Counted from the first letter of the stretch, positions 23,729 through 34,660 are shown. The stretch is DNA of 64,000 nucleotides from Nyssa sinensis (GCA_008638375.1 VIRR01000564.1:186001-250000), one strand, 5' to 3'. Translations and numbers: made by a program. The notes: generated by a model not told the origin, from the sequence alone.

Positions 23729-25171
23729 ATGGTTGGACCAAGCTCGCGCAGACGCGCAGCCCCGGTTGACCCATCGACCCCTTCCCATTCCTCTGCAGGA
23801 TCGACCGATCCCTCTATTGATGGTATGGATAGTTTCACTTTGTATTGATGATTATATAAATATGGTACTAATTGTTTCTATTTTATTGTTTCTAAAGCTT
23901 CGCCACCACCTCTAGACGAGGGCGCGGTAGGTCGAAGAATTGGAGTTTGCAGGCTCAGATGGAGGCAGTAGGGGGCTCGCGACTTCGGGTTGAGCTACCT
24001 GAGGGCTTGTTGAAGCCCGTTGGTGGGTGGGCACAACAGTTCACCACAGAGGTCGGCGTCATTTGCCGACTACGCGCCCCACTCCATATTAGTGACTGGA
24101 GTCTCGTCACTCAAGAGGAGCTACGGGATATTCATGCGCATATCCTGGTATGTCTTTTATTATTGTGTTGAACTAAATTTTAACATTTCTAATGCCGTAA
24201 TATTTTGACAGTGACACGCTTTACAAGGAAAGTTTGACATCGATCTCCACCTGCCTCACGTAGCGAAGGCAGTGGACCGTTACCTGGGAGTCCGTTTAAG
24301 GGACTATTGACACCGTCTCCTCATGCACTACGAGGCGGAGGTGGCAGGCGGTAGAGAACCCTACGACAGACCTTACAGGGGGGTGACGGTGGAGGATTGG
24401 ATCTTTGTGTGTGACCGGTTCGCAAGTGATGCATTCCAGGTAAAAATTGTCAAAATTACTTTTGTTGTCTGGTTTAAATCAGTATTATTTATACTAACTT
24501 TCTTTGTTTTGGCCAAGTGTAGGAGCTGAGCAGGAAGAATAGTGAGAGTAGAAACAAGCAGAAGGTGACCCACTGTGGTGGATCACGTTCTTTTGTACAG
24601 TATAGGTATGATATGGTAAGTTAATAAATGTATCAAGTTCTTATTGTATAATCTATTCATGAAATCAATTTTCAGAAGCTACTATTTATTTGCTCCAGCT
24701 AGACTAGGACACCGGTGCCCCACCCAACCCCATTGATTTGTGGCACAGGACGAACTACAACCCCAATAAGGGTTGGGCTGGGCCTGAAACACAACGGCTT
24801 TATGTAAGTTTTTATGTAACTTGCCATCGTATTACTAATTTAATATTAATCTAAAGTTATAAAAGTAGTAACATTTATTTATGTTTTTATAGGAGGAGAT
24901 GGTCCAGCTGCGTGATTAGCCGACAGATGAGGGTCAGGATCTGTCGATCGATGACCAGATACGGGAGACTGTTCTGGGCAAGAGGCGTGGTTATGTGCGT
25001 GGCTTAGGGACTGGGATGGCACTGACGACATCGTTCTTTGAGAGTGATGCTAGGGCACACGCAGCTACTGGGGCAGTTCAACAAGAGAATGTAGCGCTGT
25101 GCCAGAGATTAGATAGCCTCGAGGGTCGATATTTCGAGCTACAGACTCTTGTGCAGACGATGCTCAGCTAA
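23729..25171 (+). pseudogene. CACTA second gene, Transposase_24 (Ptta/En/Spm) type
   Basis: Starts MVGPSSRRRAAP after a TTTTTAG acceptor-like site. Exon-like stretches separated by AT-rich introns encode GGWAQQFTTEVG, HISDWSLVTQEELRDI, TVEDWIFVCDRF, a THCGGSRSFVQY phrase, GAPPNPIDLWHRTNYNPNKGW and a C-terminal leucine-rich coiled-coil (ENVALCQRLDSLEGRYFELQ). The GGSRSFVQY to DLWHRT layout is that of the Transposase_24 family, the TNPA-like partner gene of plant CACTA elements. In-frame stops near 24308 and 24918 show decay. GTAAGTTTTT follows at 25195; the homologous end is on the minus strand at 63889-64000. Confidence 0.75.
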
Positions 25172-25243
25172 CAGCGTGGCTCGTCACAACCTTGGTAAGT
25201 TTTTAAAATTATATACTTTGGTGGATTTATTATTTATAGAAAA

Positions 25244-26577
25244 TGCACCGAAACCACATCACACACCTTAAAAATGATAAAATAGACTTGCGCGAAGTTA
25301 CGAAACTCTGTTCGAATGCCCGGTTTGAAAGTTATGCAAGTTTCAGCTCCAAAAAGGCCCATTTTGTGGTTTTGACAGACCAAAATGCCGAATATCGGCC
25401 TAACTACAGCGAAACCACATCACACACCTCGCAAATGATAAAATAGACTTGAACGAACTTACGGTACTCGGTTCGGATGTCCGGTTTGAAACTTATGTAA
25501 GTTTCAGCTCCAAAAGGGCCCATTTTGGGGTTTTGACAGGCCAAAAAGCCGGATATCGGCCTAACTACACTGAAACCACATCACACACCTCACAAATGAT
25601 AAAATATATTTGCATGAACTTACGACACTCAGTTCGGATGCCCGGTTTGAAACTTATGCAAGTTTCAGCTTTAAAAAGGCCCATTTTGGAGTTTTGACAG
25701 GCCAAAATGCCAGATATCGGCCTAACTGAACTGAAACCACATCACACACCTCACAAATGATAAAATAGACTTGCACGAACTTACGGCATTCGGTTCGGAT
25801 GCCCGGTTTGAAACTTATGCAAGTTTCAGCTTTAAAAAGGCCCATTTTGGAGTTTTGACAGACCAAAACGCCGGATATCGGCCTAACTGAACCGAAATCA
25901 CATCACACACCTCACAAATGATAAAATAGACTTGCACAAACTTACGGCACTCTGTTCGGATGCCCGGTTTGAAACTTATGCAAGTTTTATTCCAAAAAGG
26001 TCCATTTTGGGGTTTTGAAAGACCAGAATGCCGGATATTCGGCCTAACTGCACCGAAACCACATCACACCTCAAAAATGATAAAATAGACTTGCACGAAC
26101 TTACGGCACTCGGTCCGGATGCTAGGTTTGAAACTTATGCAAGTTTTAGTTCCAAAAATGTCCATTTTGGGGTTTTGACAGACCAAAATGTCGGATATCA
26201 GCCTAACTACACTGAAACCACATCACACACTTCAAAAAATGATAAAATAGACTTGCACGAATTTACGGCACTCGGTACAGATTCCTGATTTGAAACTTAT
26301 GCAAGTTTCAGTTCCAAAAAGGTCTATTTTGGGGTTTTGACAGACCAAAATGCCGGATATCAGCCTAACTACACTGAAACCACATCACACACCTCGTAGA
26401 CGATAAAATAGTATTGTACGAACTTACGGCACTCAGTTCGGATGCCCGGTTTGAAACTTATGTAAGTCTCAGCTTCAAAAAGGCCCATATTGGGGTTTTG
26501 ACAGACCAAAATGCTGGATATCTGCTTAACTACACCGAAACCACATCACACTCCTCACAAATGATAAAATAGACTTA
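25244..26577 (+). repeat. 161-bp tandem array in CACTA-1 (about 8 units)
   Basis: Unit starts, taken at GAAACCACATC: 25250, 25411, 25572, 25733, 25894, 26055, 26214, 26376, 26537, giving spacings of 159-162 bp. Each unit holds ATGATAAAATAGACTTG, TTTGAAACTTATGCAAG and GCCGGATATCGGCC-like segments. The same unit, reversed, forms the arrays at 31740-32880 and 61830-63800. It lies between the end of the second gene and the 3' terminus. The open frames in it (for example 26028-26288) simply follow the repeat. Confidence 0.93.
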
Positions 26578-26889
26578 TAGTACTTTATGTCGTTCTTACT
26601 GTTTATGCATGCAAAAAAAAAAACTATTCACATTGTATGTTCTTATATATTTAATAATTGTTCTAATATATGTCATTTGATCTTTATTTCAAATTGAGTG
26701 AGGATTATTGCCGCGCCATCTTTATGTTTTGCATCGAAACTTGTTATTTTTATTTTTTATTTTCATGGACATCTATAGTAACATTTGGAAGGCAATTTTT
26801 AATTTTTTTATATATATATGAATTGTACTTTTATAGTTGTACATAATTAGTTTAATATATATATTAATTTAATAGATATATATATATAT
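26578..26889. other. CACTA-1 AT-rich 3' spacer
   Basis: AT-rich, with poly-A and (TA)n tracts and no gene. It separates the tandem array from the terminal repeats. Confidence 0.5.
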
Positions 26890-27115
26890 ATTGACTTTTA
26901 TCGACGCACACTACGCCCTTGTGTATTATTTGCGACGCCCGTATCTAATTATTAGCGACGTATATTGTGCGTCGCTAATAGGCACTTTTAGCGACAGCAC
27001 TATTTGTGACGCCTTAGCGACGTACGTTTCTGCGTTGCAAAATGTCTTTTGCGACGCACAATTGCACTATTAGCGACGCACGAGCGCGTCGCTAAAAGTG
27101 CATTTTGTTATAGTG
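26890..27115. repeat. CACTA-1 3' subterminal repeats and terminus
   Basis: Multiple TTAGCGACGCAC and GTGCGTCGCTAATA units in both orientations, ending CGTCGCTAAAAGTGCATTTTGTTATAGTG. The last 15 bases are the inverse of CACTATAACAAAATG, a typical CACTA terminal inverted repeat. Confidence 0.88.
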
Positions 27116-27179
27116 TGTATAGTGGCAAGGATATATATATATATATATAATTTTTAAAAGAAAATCAAAAAAAAAAAAT

Positions 27180-27275
27180 TAAAAGGTGCACTACACTTGG
27201 TGGGACTCGAACGCATGACCAGATGAGAGGGGAGGTGACACGCTGGCCAGTGTGCCACCTATTTCGCACCTAACC
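27180..27275 (-). repeat. tRNA-like segment in LTR
   Basis: On the minus strand a box A-like GGTGGCACACTGGCCAG and a box B-like GCGTTCGAGTCCC are about 45 bp apart. A comparable stretch lies on the other side of CACTA-1 (11365-11404, GGGTTTGAATCGC on the minus strand) and in solo LTR-3 (49891-49965). It is too degenerate for a functional tRNA: no acceptor stem pairs. Confidence 0.4.
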
Positions 27276-27857
27276 TTTTTATGCAATTGAAATATATATA
27301 TATATATATAATACTTGATAAATTTAATTAAATTAAACTAATTAATTAAATTAAATAGTCACGAAATTTGGTGACCAAATTGGACAAGGTATTAGTGTAT
27401 TCTTATTATCTCGGACATTTTGAGTCAAATGGTGAGGTCGACGACACGAGACAAGGTCCCAAAAAATTAAAGATTAGTAAAAATGCTAAAATGACCAAAA
27501 TGTACCTACTGCTACCAAACCCCAAACAAAGTTCCGTGAAAGCCTAAATTGACTTCCTTTGACGTTCCGGACTCAATGTTAAGAGTCTATTCAATCAAAA
27601 GAAATGTCTAAAATAAAAAGATATAAAATTTGATGAATAGCATCAGTTAGGTGGCTATGAACTAGAACAATTGTCGAAGTATTGAACTAAGACTCTTATG
27701 TTGAAACGAAACGCGAGGTGACTCGACATGTAAACATGTGAAGTGATTAAATTTAAATTTAAATTAATTGAGCTACCAGAAGAGTATAATTTTAAAATAA
27801 AATTAATTTTTCCTACATGCTAAATTGTGTTTTAGGCGAAAATACAAGTAGACGATA

Positions 27858-28345
27858 ATGGATAAGAAACAGAAGGGATTTACAACTATGACCAAGGCTC
27901 GGAGGGCAACAGATAATAAGCAGCAGGAGTTCATGGAAGACTTGTTGTGGCCATAAAAAGTGATTGATAGGAAAATTAGGATTGTCAAGACAACCGAAAT
28001 CGTCTCAGTAAGAGCATTCATATATAAAACCCCAATAGTCCCCATGAGCCGATTCACACAGGAAGCAGCAGCAAGGCGACTTGTTGAGGCAAAACTAGAA
28101 GAGAAGGAAGAACGAGAAAACACTGAAACCCTAGCTAAAATGCACCGCAGGTAATATTTATTATCATTAAATACACAAATGACTAGGCTATGATACAATT
28201 ATAGGTTAGACTGATTTTAAGAATTTAGTCTTGCATAGTCTAGACATGGGTAAGAACATAAGTTGATGAGTATATATGAGATTTTTCATAAATTATGATA
28301 GGTTAAGGAAAGGCACCTCAGTAACGCCAACCCAGACGTATAAAG
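27858..28345 (+). pseudogene. LTR-borne small ORF, copy 3 (intron present, one stop)
   Basis: Starts MDKKQKGFTT. Exon 1 (27858-28150) has one stop (TAA at 27954-27956) but otherwise follows copies 1 and 2 (KIRIVKTTEIVSV, ENTETLAKMHRR). It is 42 nt (14 codons) longer than exon 1 of copy 2, in frame. The intron at 28151-28301 (151 bp) has CAG/GTAATA and TGATAG/G borders at the same phase as in copy 2. The downstream part is shifted and ends differently. A TTTTAG acceptor-like site precedes the ATG at 27835. Confidence 0.5.
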
Positions 28346-29586
28346 TGAGTAACTCTGCATTTGAAGTAGAGATTTGACTCCATGGATTTGAAGAAGTTTT
28401 AAGTTCAGTGTTACATGATTCCTGTTTTAAATTATTCTGTCCTTATAAACTCTATTGTGACATGCTCGGTGAATGGTTTCTGTTACAGTTTTCCTTAAAA
28501 GTATTTTAGGATGTTTAAGTAAAAGGCCAATTTTTTTAAATGTGTTGAATTTGCTTATTCTAAATATTTGAAATTCTATTGAAGAAGTTCTATGTTATAT
28601 GTTTTAAAATGCAACTACAGGGAGGCCATGTTTTTAATGCTTTTAAATAGCATCTATTTGTAAGTGTTTTATACCTCTTGTTGCCATTGATAATGCAAGA
28701 TAACTTGTGCGTAAGCACTACATGTGACGTTAAGTTTCTTTGAAATTCGACTATGGCACGTAAAATGCCAGGTAGCAGGATCTAATTCCCAGGCGTGAGA
28801 TATATCCATTGTAGTAAGACTGGACTCCGGTTCGAAACGGATTCTACTAACGAAAGTGATAAGATGTTACTGAAAGCAAATTTTACTCTCATTTTTCTAT
28901 GCATATCTACGTGTTTTAAAGGTTATATACTTTATTTGAATGAGTACATATTTAGCTTGAATACTTTAAATATTTTAAAGCAATCTATTTTATAGAATGC
29001 ATAAATTCTGTGTTCAAGAATATGAGCAATTAGTGGTGAGTATTTCATAAACTCTCATGTGGTAAACTACTGCCAATTGAAACCCCATGATGAATGCTAG
29101 AATTACTCACAAGCTTAGGTTAGCTTACCCGGATTTTATCTGCTTCCCTGTCAGGTGATCGACGGCAGTCTTAATATTAATTATGATGATGATGAACCTA
29201 GTCGCTTTCTTTTGGGAGGGATTGTTTAAATAGTTTCTTTTGTGGAACGCTATGGACTTTTTGTAGTAATTTTTGTATTAGGAAGTAGTGAACTGTTATG
29301 TATTAAGCCCATGGAGCAGTTAAGCATGTATTTATTTATAAAGCTTTTAAGTTTCAATTATGCTCTGAATGTATAATTATGTGTACCCTTGTGAAGAGCG
29401 GCAGTACCGGGTGGTTGTGCGAAAGTTTTAAAATGGGAAAAGAAAAAGTTTTTCACACTTCTGCAAACACAGGCTGCACCGCCATCCGACACTGTTGCTT
29501 ATGTGAGCCTTGTCCTAAGGCCTCGGGGTGGCGGTCGCGATACGAGATCCGCACAGAGTGGATTTTGATTTCGGGTCGTGACAACA

Positions 29587-29598
29587 TGGTATCAGAGC
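29587..29598 (+). promoter_or_regulatory. Primer binding site (tRNA-iMet type)
   Basis: TGGTATCAGAGC, three bases after the LTR end at 29583. It matches the standard complement of the 3' end of initiator tRNA-Met used by most plant LTR elements. Confidence 0.92.
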
Positions 29599-30072
29599 AC
29601 TAGGTCGACTTAAAAAGACTTAGGGACACTAGAAGAATTAGAAACAAAACTATGCGTTAAGCAGGTCCTAGGCTACATAAGATATTGAAGTTCGTAATTG
29701 ATGTGAAGGCGGGGTATAGGATCCGCATTACATGAAATAGTTATGTGAAGTATATGATTTGACGTGAAGGCGGGGTATGGGACCTGCATAACATGAAGCA
29801 AGTATGTGACGTATACAATATGAAGTGAAGGCAGGGTATGGGACCTGCATTAGAGTAAAGTAAGTAATTAGAAGTACGTGTTAGATAAAAAGACGGGGTA
29901 TGGGACCCGTAGTCGAATAGAAGTAATATAACGAAGACAAGGAGTAAATGTAGACTATAAAAACACCACGAGGATCAAGGATAATAAAAATATTAAACCT
30001 TGAAACATGAAGTAAATGTAATATCATGTGATAAGTATATGATAAATAGTCAACCGGTGTTTATTTCTTTCA
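29599..30072 (+). repeat. Leader of gypsy element with 61-bp repeats
   Basis: Untranslated leader between primer site and gag. Four imperfect tandem units with the core GAAGGCGGGGTATGGGACC(T/C)GCAT start at 29705, 29766, 29827 and about 29889, spacings 61, 61 and 62 bp. Unlike the coding part, these are still easily aligned. Possibly RNA packaging or dimerisation elements; that is only a guess. Confidence 0.7.
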
Positions 30073-31130
30073 GTGACCATGGTAAATACGAGAAGAAATG
30101 CAAAGAATTCTGGTGATAGATTGGACAGAGTCGAGCACCTTTTAGAAGCAATGGCTCAGACTATGATTGGCATTGAAGCTCAGAGTATGACACCACAGCC
30201 GGTACGGAACCCCGGCCCCCCACAAAATTCAGGACAATCGACTGAGGGAATAAATACATCAAGTTATAAGACGTTCCAGGGTTTTAAACCTCCCAGATTT
30301 GATGGATTGGACGCCACCATCGACGCTGAGTCATGGGTCAAGGAGATGAAGCGTATATTTATAGTCATGCCATGTATGGAAGAACAAAAAGTCTCCTGTG
30401 CTACCTTTACTTTTAAAGATGTAGCTTATGGATGGTGGCTTCTAGAAAAGGAGACAGAGCGCCGACGACCTGGACGAGATTCTTGGAGGTCTTTTATGAT
30501 AAATATTTCCCAAGGTCGCTGAAAAATCAATAGATAGCAGAGTTTGCAACTCTGACCCAGGGAACAATGATTGTGGCTGAATATGAAACTAAGTTTATGA
30601 AATTAGCCCGAGTTGCACCCCATATGGTCCATAGTGAAGATCTGAAAGCCAAGAAGTTTGAAGTGGCCTAAAGGATAGGATCAAATACCGACTTGAACCT
30701 TTTGAACTCCCCATGTACAATGCAGTAGTGGATCGTGCCAAAATCTTTGAAAGAGCTGGAATTGCTTTATCCCAAAAGAAAGACAAGAAAAAGATTAGCC
30801 CCACTCCCCAACAAATGAAGAGAACTAGGACAGGAGTCAGGAGTATAACTACCATTGAAGAGTGACGCTGGCCAAGAGTCAGTAGAGATTCCTGTGTGCC
30901 CTACTTGTCAGAAAAAGCATTATGCACCCTGTCGGAAGGATACTGGAGGCTGTTTCAAATGTGGTCAGGCTGGGCATCTCATCAAGGATTGCCCAAAGTG
31001 GAGTTCAGCTACTAAGGAGCCTACTGCGGTAGCTTCATCAGCTATGCCACGCGCACAGGCTGTGACGGTTGGGAAACCAAGAGGGGGCAAGGAACCTATG
31101 AGGTACGGACGAGTATACAATTTATTTGCA
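30073..31130 (+). pseudogene. Ty3/gypsy chromovirus-like gag, frameshifted and truncated
   Basis: ATG after CAGTGACC. The first 149 codons are open (MVNTRRNAKNSGDR start, a coiled-coil-like N-terminus, then the retrotransposon-gag domain: FQGFKPPRFDGL, AESWVKEMKRIF, CATFTFKDVAYGWW). Frame changes near 30520 and 30650 carry on through FATLTQGTMIVAEYETKF and FELPMYNAVVDRA to a zinc knuckle CFKCGQAGHLIKDC and GRVYNLFAYA. Just after that (about 31130) the element stops and duplicate-block DNA begins. Protease, RT and integrase are missing. Confidence 0.85.
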
Positions 31131-32880
31131 TATGCAATATCAAAGTAACAAGTGTGCATTGTAAGAGCATATGATATGAAAAATCATGTGGCCAAATTGT
31201 AATTAAATTGTCATTACAGAAAAAGCCATGTGCATCGCTAATAATACCTATGTGTCGCTAAATAGTATTAGCGATGCACTAGTGTGTGTTGCTAATAACT
31301 ATGCCATTAATACTATTAGCGACAAACACATGAATAGGTGTCGCTAAAAGTCACTATTAGTAACGCACATTGTGTGTCGCTAATAATCAGGTGTGGCGTC
31401 GCTAATGCTATTTAAAGAACGCAATGGGCGTCGCTAATAGTATATTATTAGCAACGCTCAGAATGTGTCGCTAATAGTTTGTTATTGGAATTAAATTTTT
31501 TTAATAAATACAAAAATAAAAAATTATTTCAGAATATGTAACTACAGATGTTAAGGAAAAGAAAAATACAAAGGAGAAAGTAAGTCCCGATGTAGAGCAG
31601 AAGGACGGCGGTGCAATAATTTTGATCAATTTGAAATAAAGATTAAATGGTATATATTAGAATATTTAGTACATGTATATGAACGTAAAATGTGAATTTT
31701 TTTTTTGTAGGCATAAATAGTAAGAACATCATAAAGTGGCATATCTTGCAAACCAGTGATCCGAACTGAGTTTCGTAAATTTGTGTAAGTCTATTTTGTC
31801 ATTTATGAGGTGTGTGATGGGGTTTCGGGCTTGTTCATAAAATCCTAAAATTGGCCTTTTCAAAATAGAAAGTTGTATAAGTTTTAAATTGTTGATCCGA
31901 AGCAAGTGTCGTAAGTTCGTACAAGTCTATTCTATCATTTTTAAGGGGGGTGATGGGGTTTTGGGCATGTTAGGTTGATATTTGGTGTTTTGATCTGTTA
32001 AAACCTCAAAATAGAACTTTTTGGAGTGGAAAGTTGTATAAGTCTCAAACCAGTGATTTGAATTGAGTGTCGTAAGTTTGTGCAAGTCTATTTGATCATT
32101 TGTGAGGTATGTGAAGGGATTTTGGGATAGTTAGGTCGAACCGATTGTTGTAAGTTCGTACAAGTCTATTTTAACATTTGTAAGGGGTGTGATGGCATTT
32201 CTAGGCTGTTAGGTTGATATCTGGTGTTTTGGTCTATCAACATTCAAAAATGGGCCTTTTGTAGCAAAAAGATGTATAAGTTTGAAATCTGTGATCCGAA
32301 CCAAGTGTTGTAGGTTCGTGCTAGTCTATTTTATCATTTGTAAGGTGTGTGATGGGGTTTCTGGGTAGTTAGGCTGATAGTCGGCGTTTTGGTCCATCAA
32401 AATGCCAAAATTGGTCTTTTTGGAGCAGAAAGTTGCATAAGTTTTAAATCGGTGATCCAAATCGGGTGCTGTAAGTTTGTACAAGTTTATTTTATCATTT
32501 GTGAGATGTGTGATGGGGTTTCGAGGTTGTTCGGCTGATATATGACATTTTGGTTCGTTAAAAACTTATAATTACTCTGTGAAGCAGAAAGTTGTATAAG
32601 TTTCAAACTAGTGTTCGAACCGAGAGCCGTATGTTCGTACAAGTCTATTTTTATTATTTGTAAGGTGTGTTATTGGATTTTTGGCTGTTTGGTTTATATT
32701 CAGTTTCAAACTGGGCCTTTTCGGAGCAAAATGTTGCATAAGTTTGAAACAGGTGATCCGAATTATGTGTCGTAAGTTCGTGTGAGTCTATTTGATCATT
32801 TGCGAGGTTTGTGATGGAGTTTCGGGGCAGTTAGGCCGATATTCGGCATTTTGATTTGTCAAAACCCCAAAAACGAGAGC
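31131..32880 (-). mobile_element. CACTA-2 fragment, copy A (3' end, reversed)
   Basis: 31131-31211 is flanking DNA identical in layout to 61103-61187 (TGCAATATCAAAGTAACAAG). The terminus is probably CATTACAGAAAAAGCC at 31212, followed by TCGCTAATA subterminal repeats to about 31485, an AT-rich spacer and then the reversed 161-bp array. Compared with copy B it lacks about 200 bp near 31490. The element is cut at about 32880 by a gypsy remnant, so its genes are not in this copy. Confidence 0.75.
31740..32880 (-). repeat. 161-bp tandem array, reversed, in CACTA-2 copy A
   Basis: Degenerate units with the phrases AAGTTGTATAAGTTT, CAAGTCTATTTTATCATTTGT and GGTGTGTGATGGGGTTT, the reverse complement of the CACTA-1 array unit. 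Some units are shortened by internal deletions (for example near 32120-32170). Confidence 0.85.
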
Positions 32881-33838
32881 CCGTAATTTTGAGGGCAGAT
32901 TGAGTTGGGCTATCAAGGGTCGAGTCAAGCCCCTACAGTTAACCACTTACAACAAAGTGGTTAGCATTGCGAAAATTATCGAGCAAGGCGGGGAAGAGCT
33001 CATTAAAAGAAAGGCAAATTAGATGTCCGGGAAAGTCAGGGTAGAATATAGGGATCCTTGTTTTCCAAGCCCAGAGGCAAATCATGGAATAAATACAAGG
33101 TCCAGCCGAAGGAGGCTCGATTCTAGAAATGGGAGCACAACTAAATGCTCCACCTATCTAAATAACCACAAAGGACCGTGCTTAAAGGGTAGCAATGCTT
33201 GCTTCTCCTGCGGTCAACTCGGACATTTCATGGGAGAATGCCCCTAGAAGCACCAACCCATCGTAAGCGTTGCAGGCCCCCATTAGCACTAGTGACGAGA
33301 CCCCAGACCCAGAATAATGAGCAGTAATGCTCGAGACGAGTTTTTTCTCTTACGCTAGGGAATGTTCAGGTTACTAGATCGGTGGCCGTATGTACTCCTC
33401 TAGTTTAATTGCAACCTATGCATATGCTGATGATGTGTTAGGTTTTACCCATTGAATAGTATTTCCCTCATTATTATTAAAAATCAACTTAGAAACACAA
33501 CTCCTAGGTTACATGTTAATTGTTTCTACGACATTGAGAAAATCATTATCATTAAGGAATACTGCACATCGAGCACGGAAGGTATAGATCATAGGTGCAT
33601 AGTTATTAGCTAATATAATAAAGAATTTGAAGATTTAAATTGATTAAATGATTAACGACTGTTAGAGGACGATAACAAGAATATGTACAATGATTAATAG
33701 TCTTAAAAAGAAAGTCTATATGCTAAATGGAAGTTGATTGTTCTTGAACAACTAAAATGATTGATGATTTGGAATAGAGTTTCTTAGATTGAGAACGTAC
33801 GAGTTTTGAGGATAAAACTTAGTTTAAGGGGGGTAGAA
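32881..33838 (+). pseudogene. Second Ty3/gypsy remnant: gag zinc knuckle to PPT
   Basis: An open stretch at 33023-33247 ends with a CCHC knuckle CFSCGQLGHFMGEC and the codons before it look like a chromovirus gag linker. The next 560 bp are non-coding relics of the internal region. The end (about 33797-33838) has GAGTTTTGAGGATAAAACTTAG and the purine tract AAGGGGGGTAGAA typical of the 3' end of chromovirus pol plus PPT, directly before an LTR start. Almost all of pol is deleted. Confidence 0.7.
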
Positions 33839-34330
33839 TGTAATACCTTGACCCAAATGAATTAGAATAATTTCATTTATATCCTAAAATCAAATAATAA
33901 TACTGAGATCAGACATTAAGGATTACGCATTAAGGATCAAAGATGAGGGGACTTAGAGTTAGATCCACAGACAGAGTTAGATCCACAGACAATGTGTCCC
34001 AGTTGATTGAAATAAATCAAACAATAGAAAAGAGCTTAAGCAAAAAAAGGCTATCAAGGAGACGCCATTTGGGCCTTTCCTTGAGATGCAAGAAATAGAA
34101 ATTAGTAGTAATTTTCTTTGATTTTTTTTGAATAATTGGGATGTAAATTCTTTTCGGATTAGGAATTCGAATAAAGACCTTATAAAATTTACAATTGAGG
34201 GTGGAGAAAATTTTTTGGGATTTCAAGGAGGGGGCCAATGAAATTGACATATTGAGGATTTTGGGACCTTTAATTTACATGCACTCCTCAACAATAAAAT
34301 AAATCAGCGGGTGGCCATTTTTAATATACT
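33839..34330 (+). repeat. 3' LTR start of the second gypsy remnant (end unclear)
   Basis: Starts TGTAATACCTTGACCC immediately after the PPT. It includes a direct duplication of GAGTTAGATCCACAGACA at 33956 and 33975. No LTR end or target duplication found, so the LTR is probably truncated. Confidence 0.6.
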
Positions 34331-34640
34331 TAAAAGAGGTAATAAATGAGTATTAGTATTCTAATGAAGAATAGCGTAGGTTGTATATAGGTTTTGTTTT
34401 TTTTTTTCCTACTTTTTCTAAGGGTGTACATTGTTCTATTTTTTTGAAAATTAGATAATTTAGATAAAATTAGTACATATCGGTGCGGCAAAGCTATATA
34501 TAATTTTTTGCTTAGAGTTATAGAAATTGCTCTAAAGAGTTTGAGAGAAAAAGAAGATATATAAGAAATCCGAATTAATAATGCACACATTTATTGTAGG
34601 TTTGAATTTAATAATGCACTATTATTATTTTGTATTCTTT
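34331..34640. other. AT-rich spacer without features
   Basis: Nothing recognisable; poly-T and A-rich tracts only. Confidence 0.4.
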
Positions 34641-34660
34641 ATCATTATGCTAATTGAACT

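Larger units (their letters stand above)
11404..27115 (+). mobile_element. CACTA-1: En/Spm-type DNA transposon holding two solo LTRs
   Basis: The right terminus is clear: read inward from 27115 it is CACTATAACAAAATGC followed by CACTTTTAGCGACG. The left terminus is probably CACTTGCCAAACAAAA at 11404, less certain because no 3-bp target duplication matches. Both ends carry dense TTAGCGACGCAC / GTGCGTCGCTAA subterminal repeats. Inside are a TNP2-type transposase relic, a Transposase_24-type second gene and a 161-bp tandem array. Without the two solo LTRs it would be about 7.35 kb. It sits inside a gypsy LTR. All genes contain stops, so it is not autonomous. Confidence 0.8.
27116..29583 (+). mobile_element. 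Ty3/gypsy 5' LTR, second part
   Basis: Continues the LTR begun at 9636. From 27350 it is collinear with solo LTR-1 from about 13360 (GTATTAGTGTATTCTTATTATCTCGG, then the ACATAAAATTTGATGAATAG segment) and ends TTTCGGGTCGTGACA. The end is directly followed by a tRNA-iMet primer site, which proves this is a 5' LTR. The piece 27116-27350 holds (TA)n, poly-A and a tRNA-like stretch that is not at the same place in the solo LTRs. Confidence 0.85.

Noticed and set aside
25243..26577. Possible CRISPR-like direct repeats
   Set aside because: Units are contiguous at 161 bp without unique spacers, in a plant transposon.
27180..27275. Functional tRNA gene
   Set aside because: Box A and B are present but acceptor and anticodon stems do not pair.
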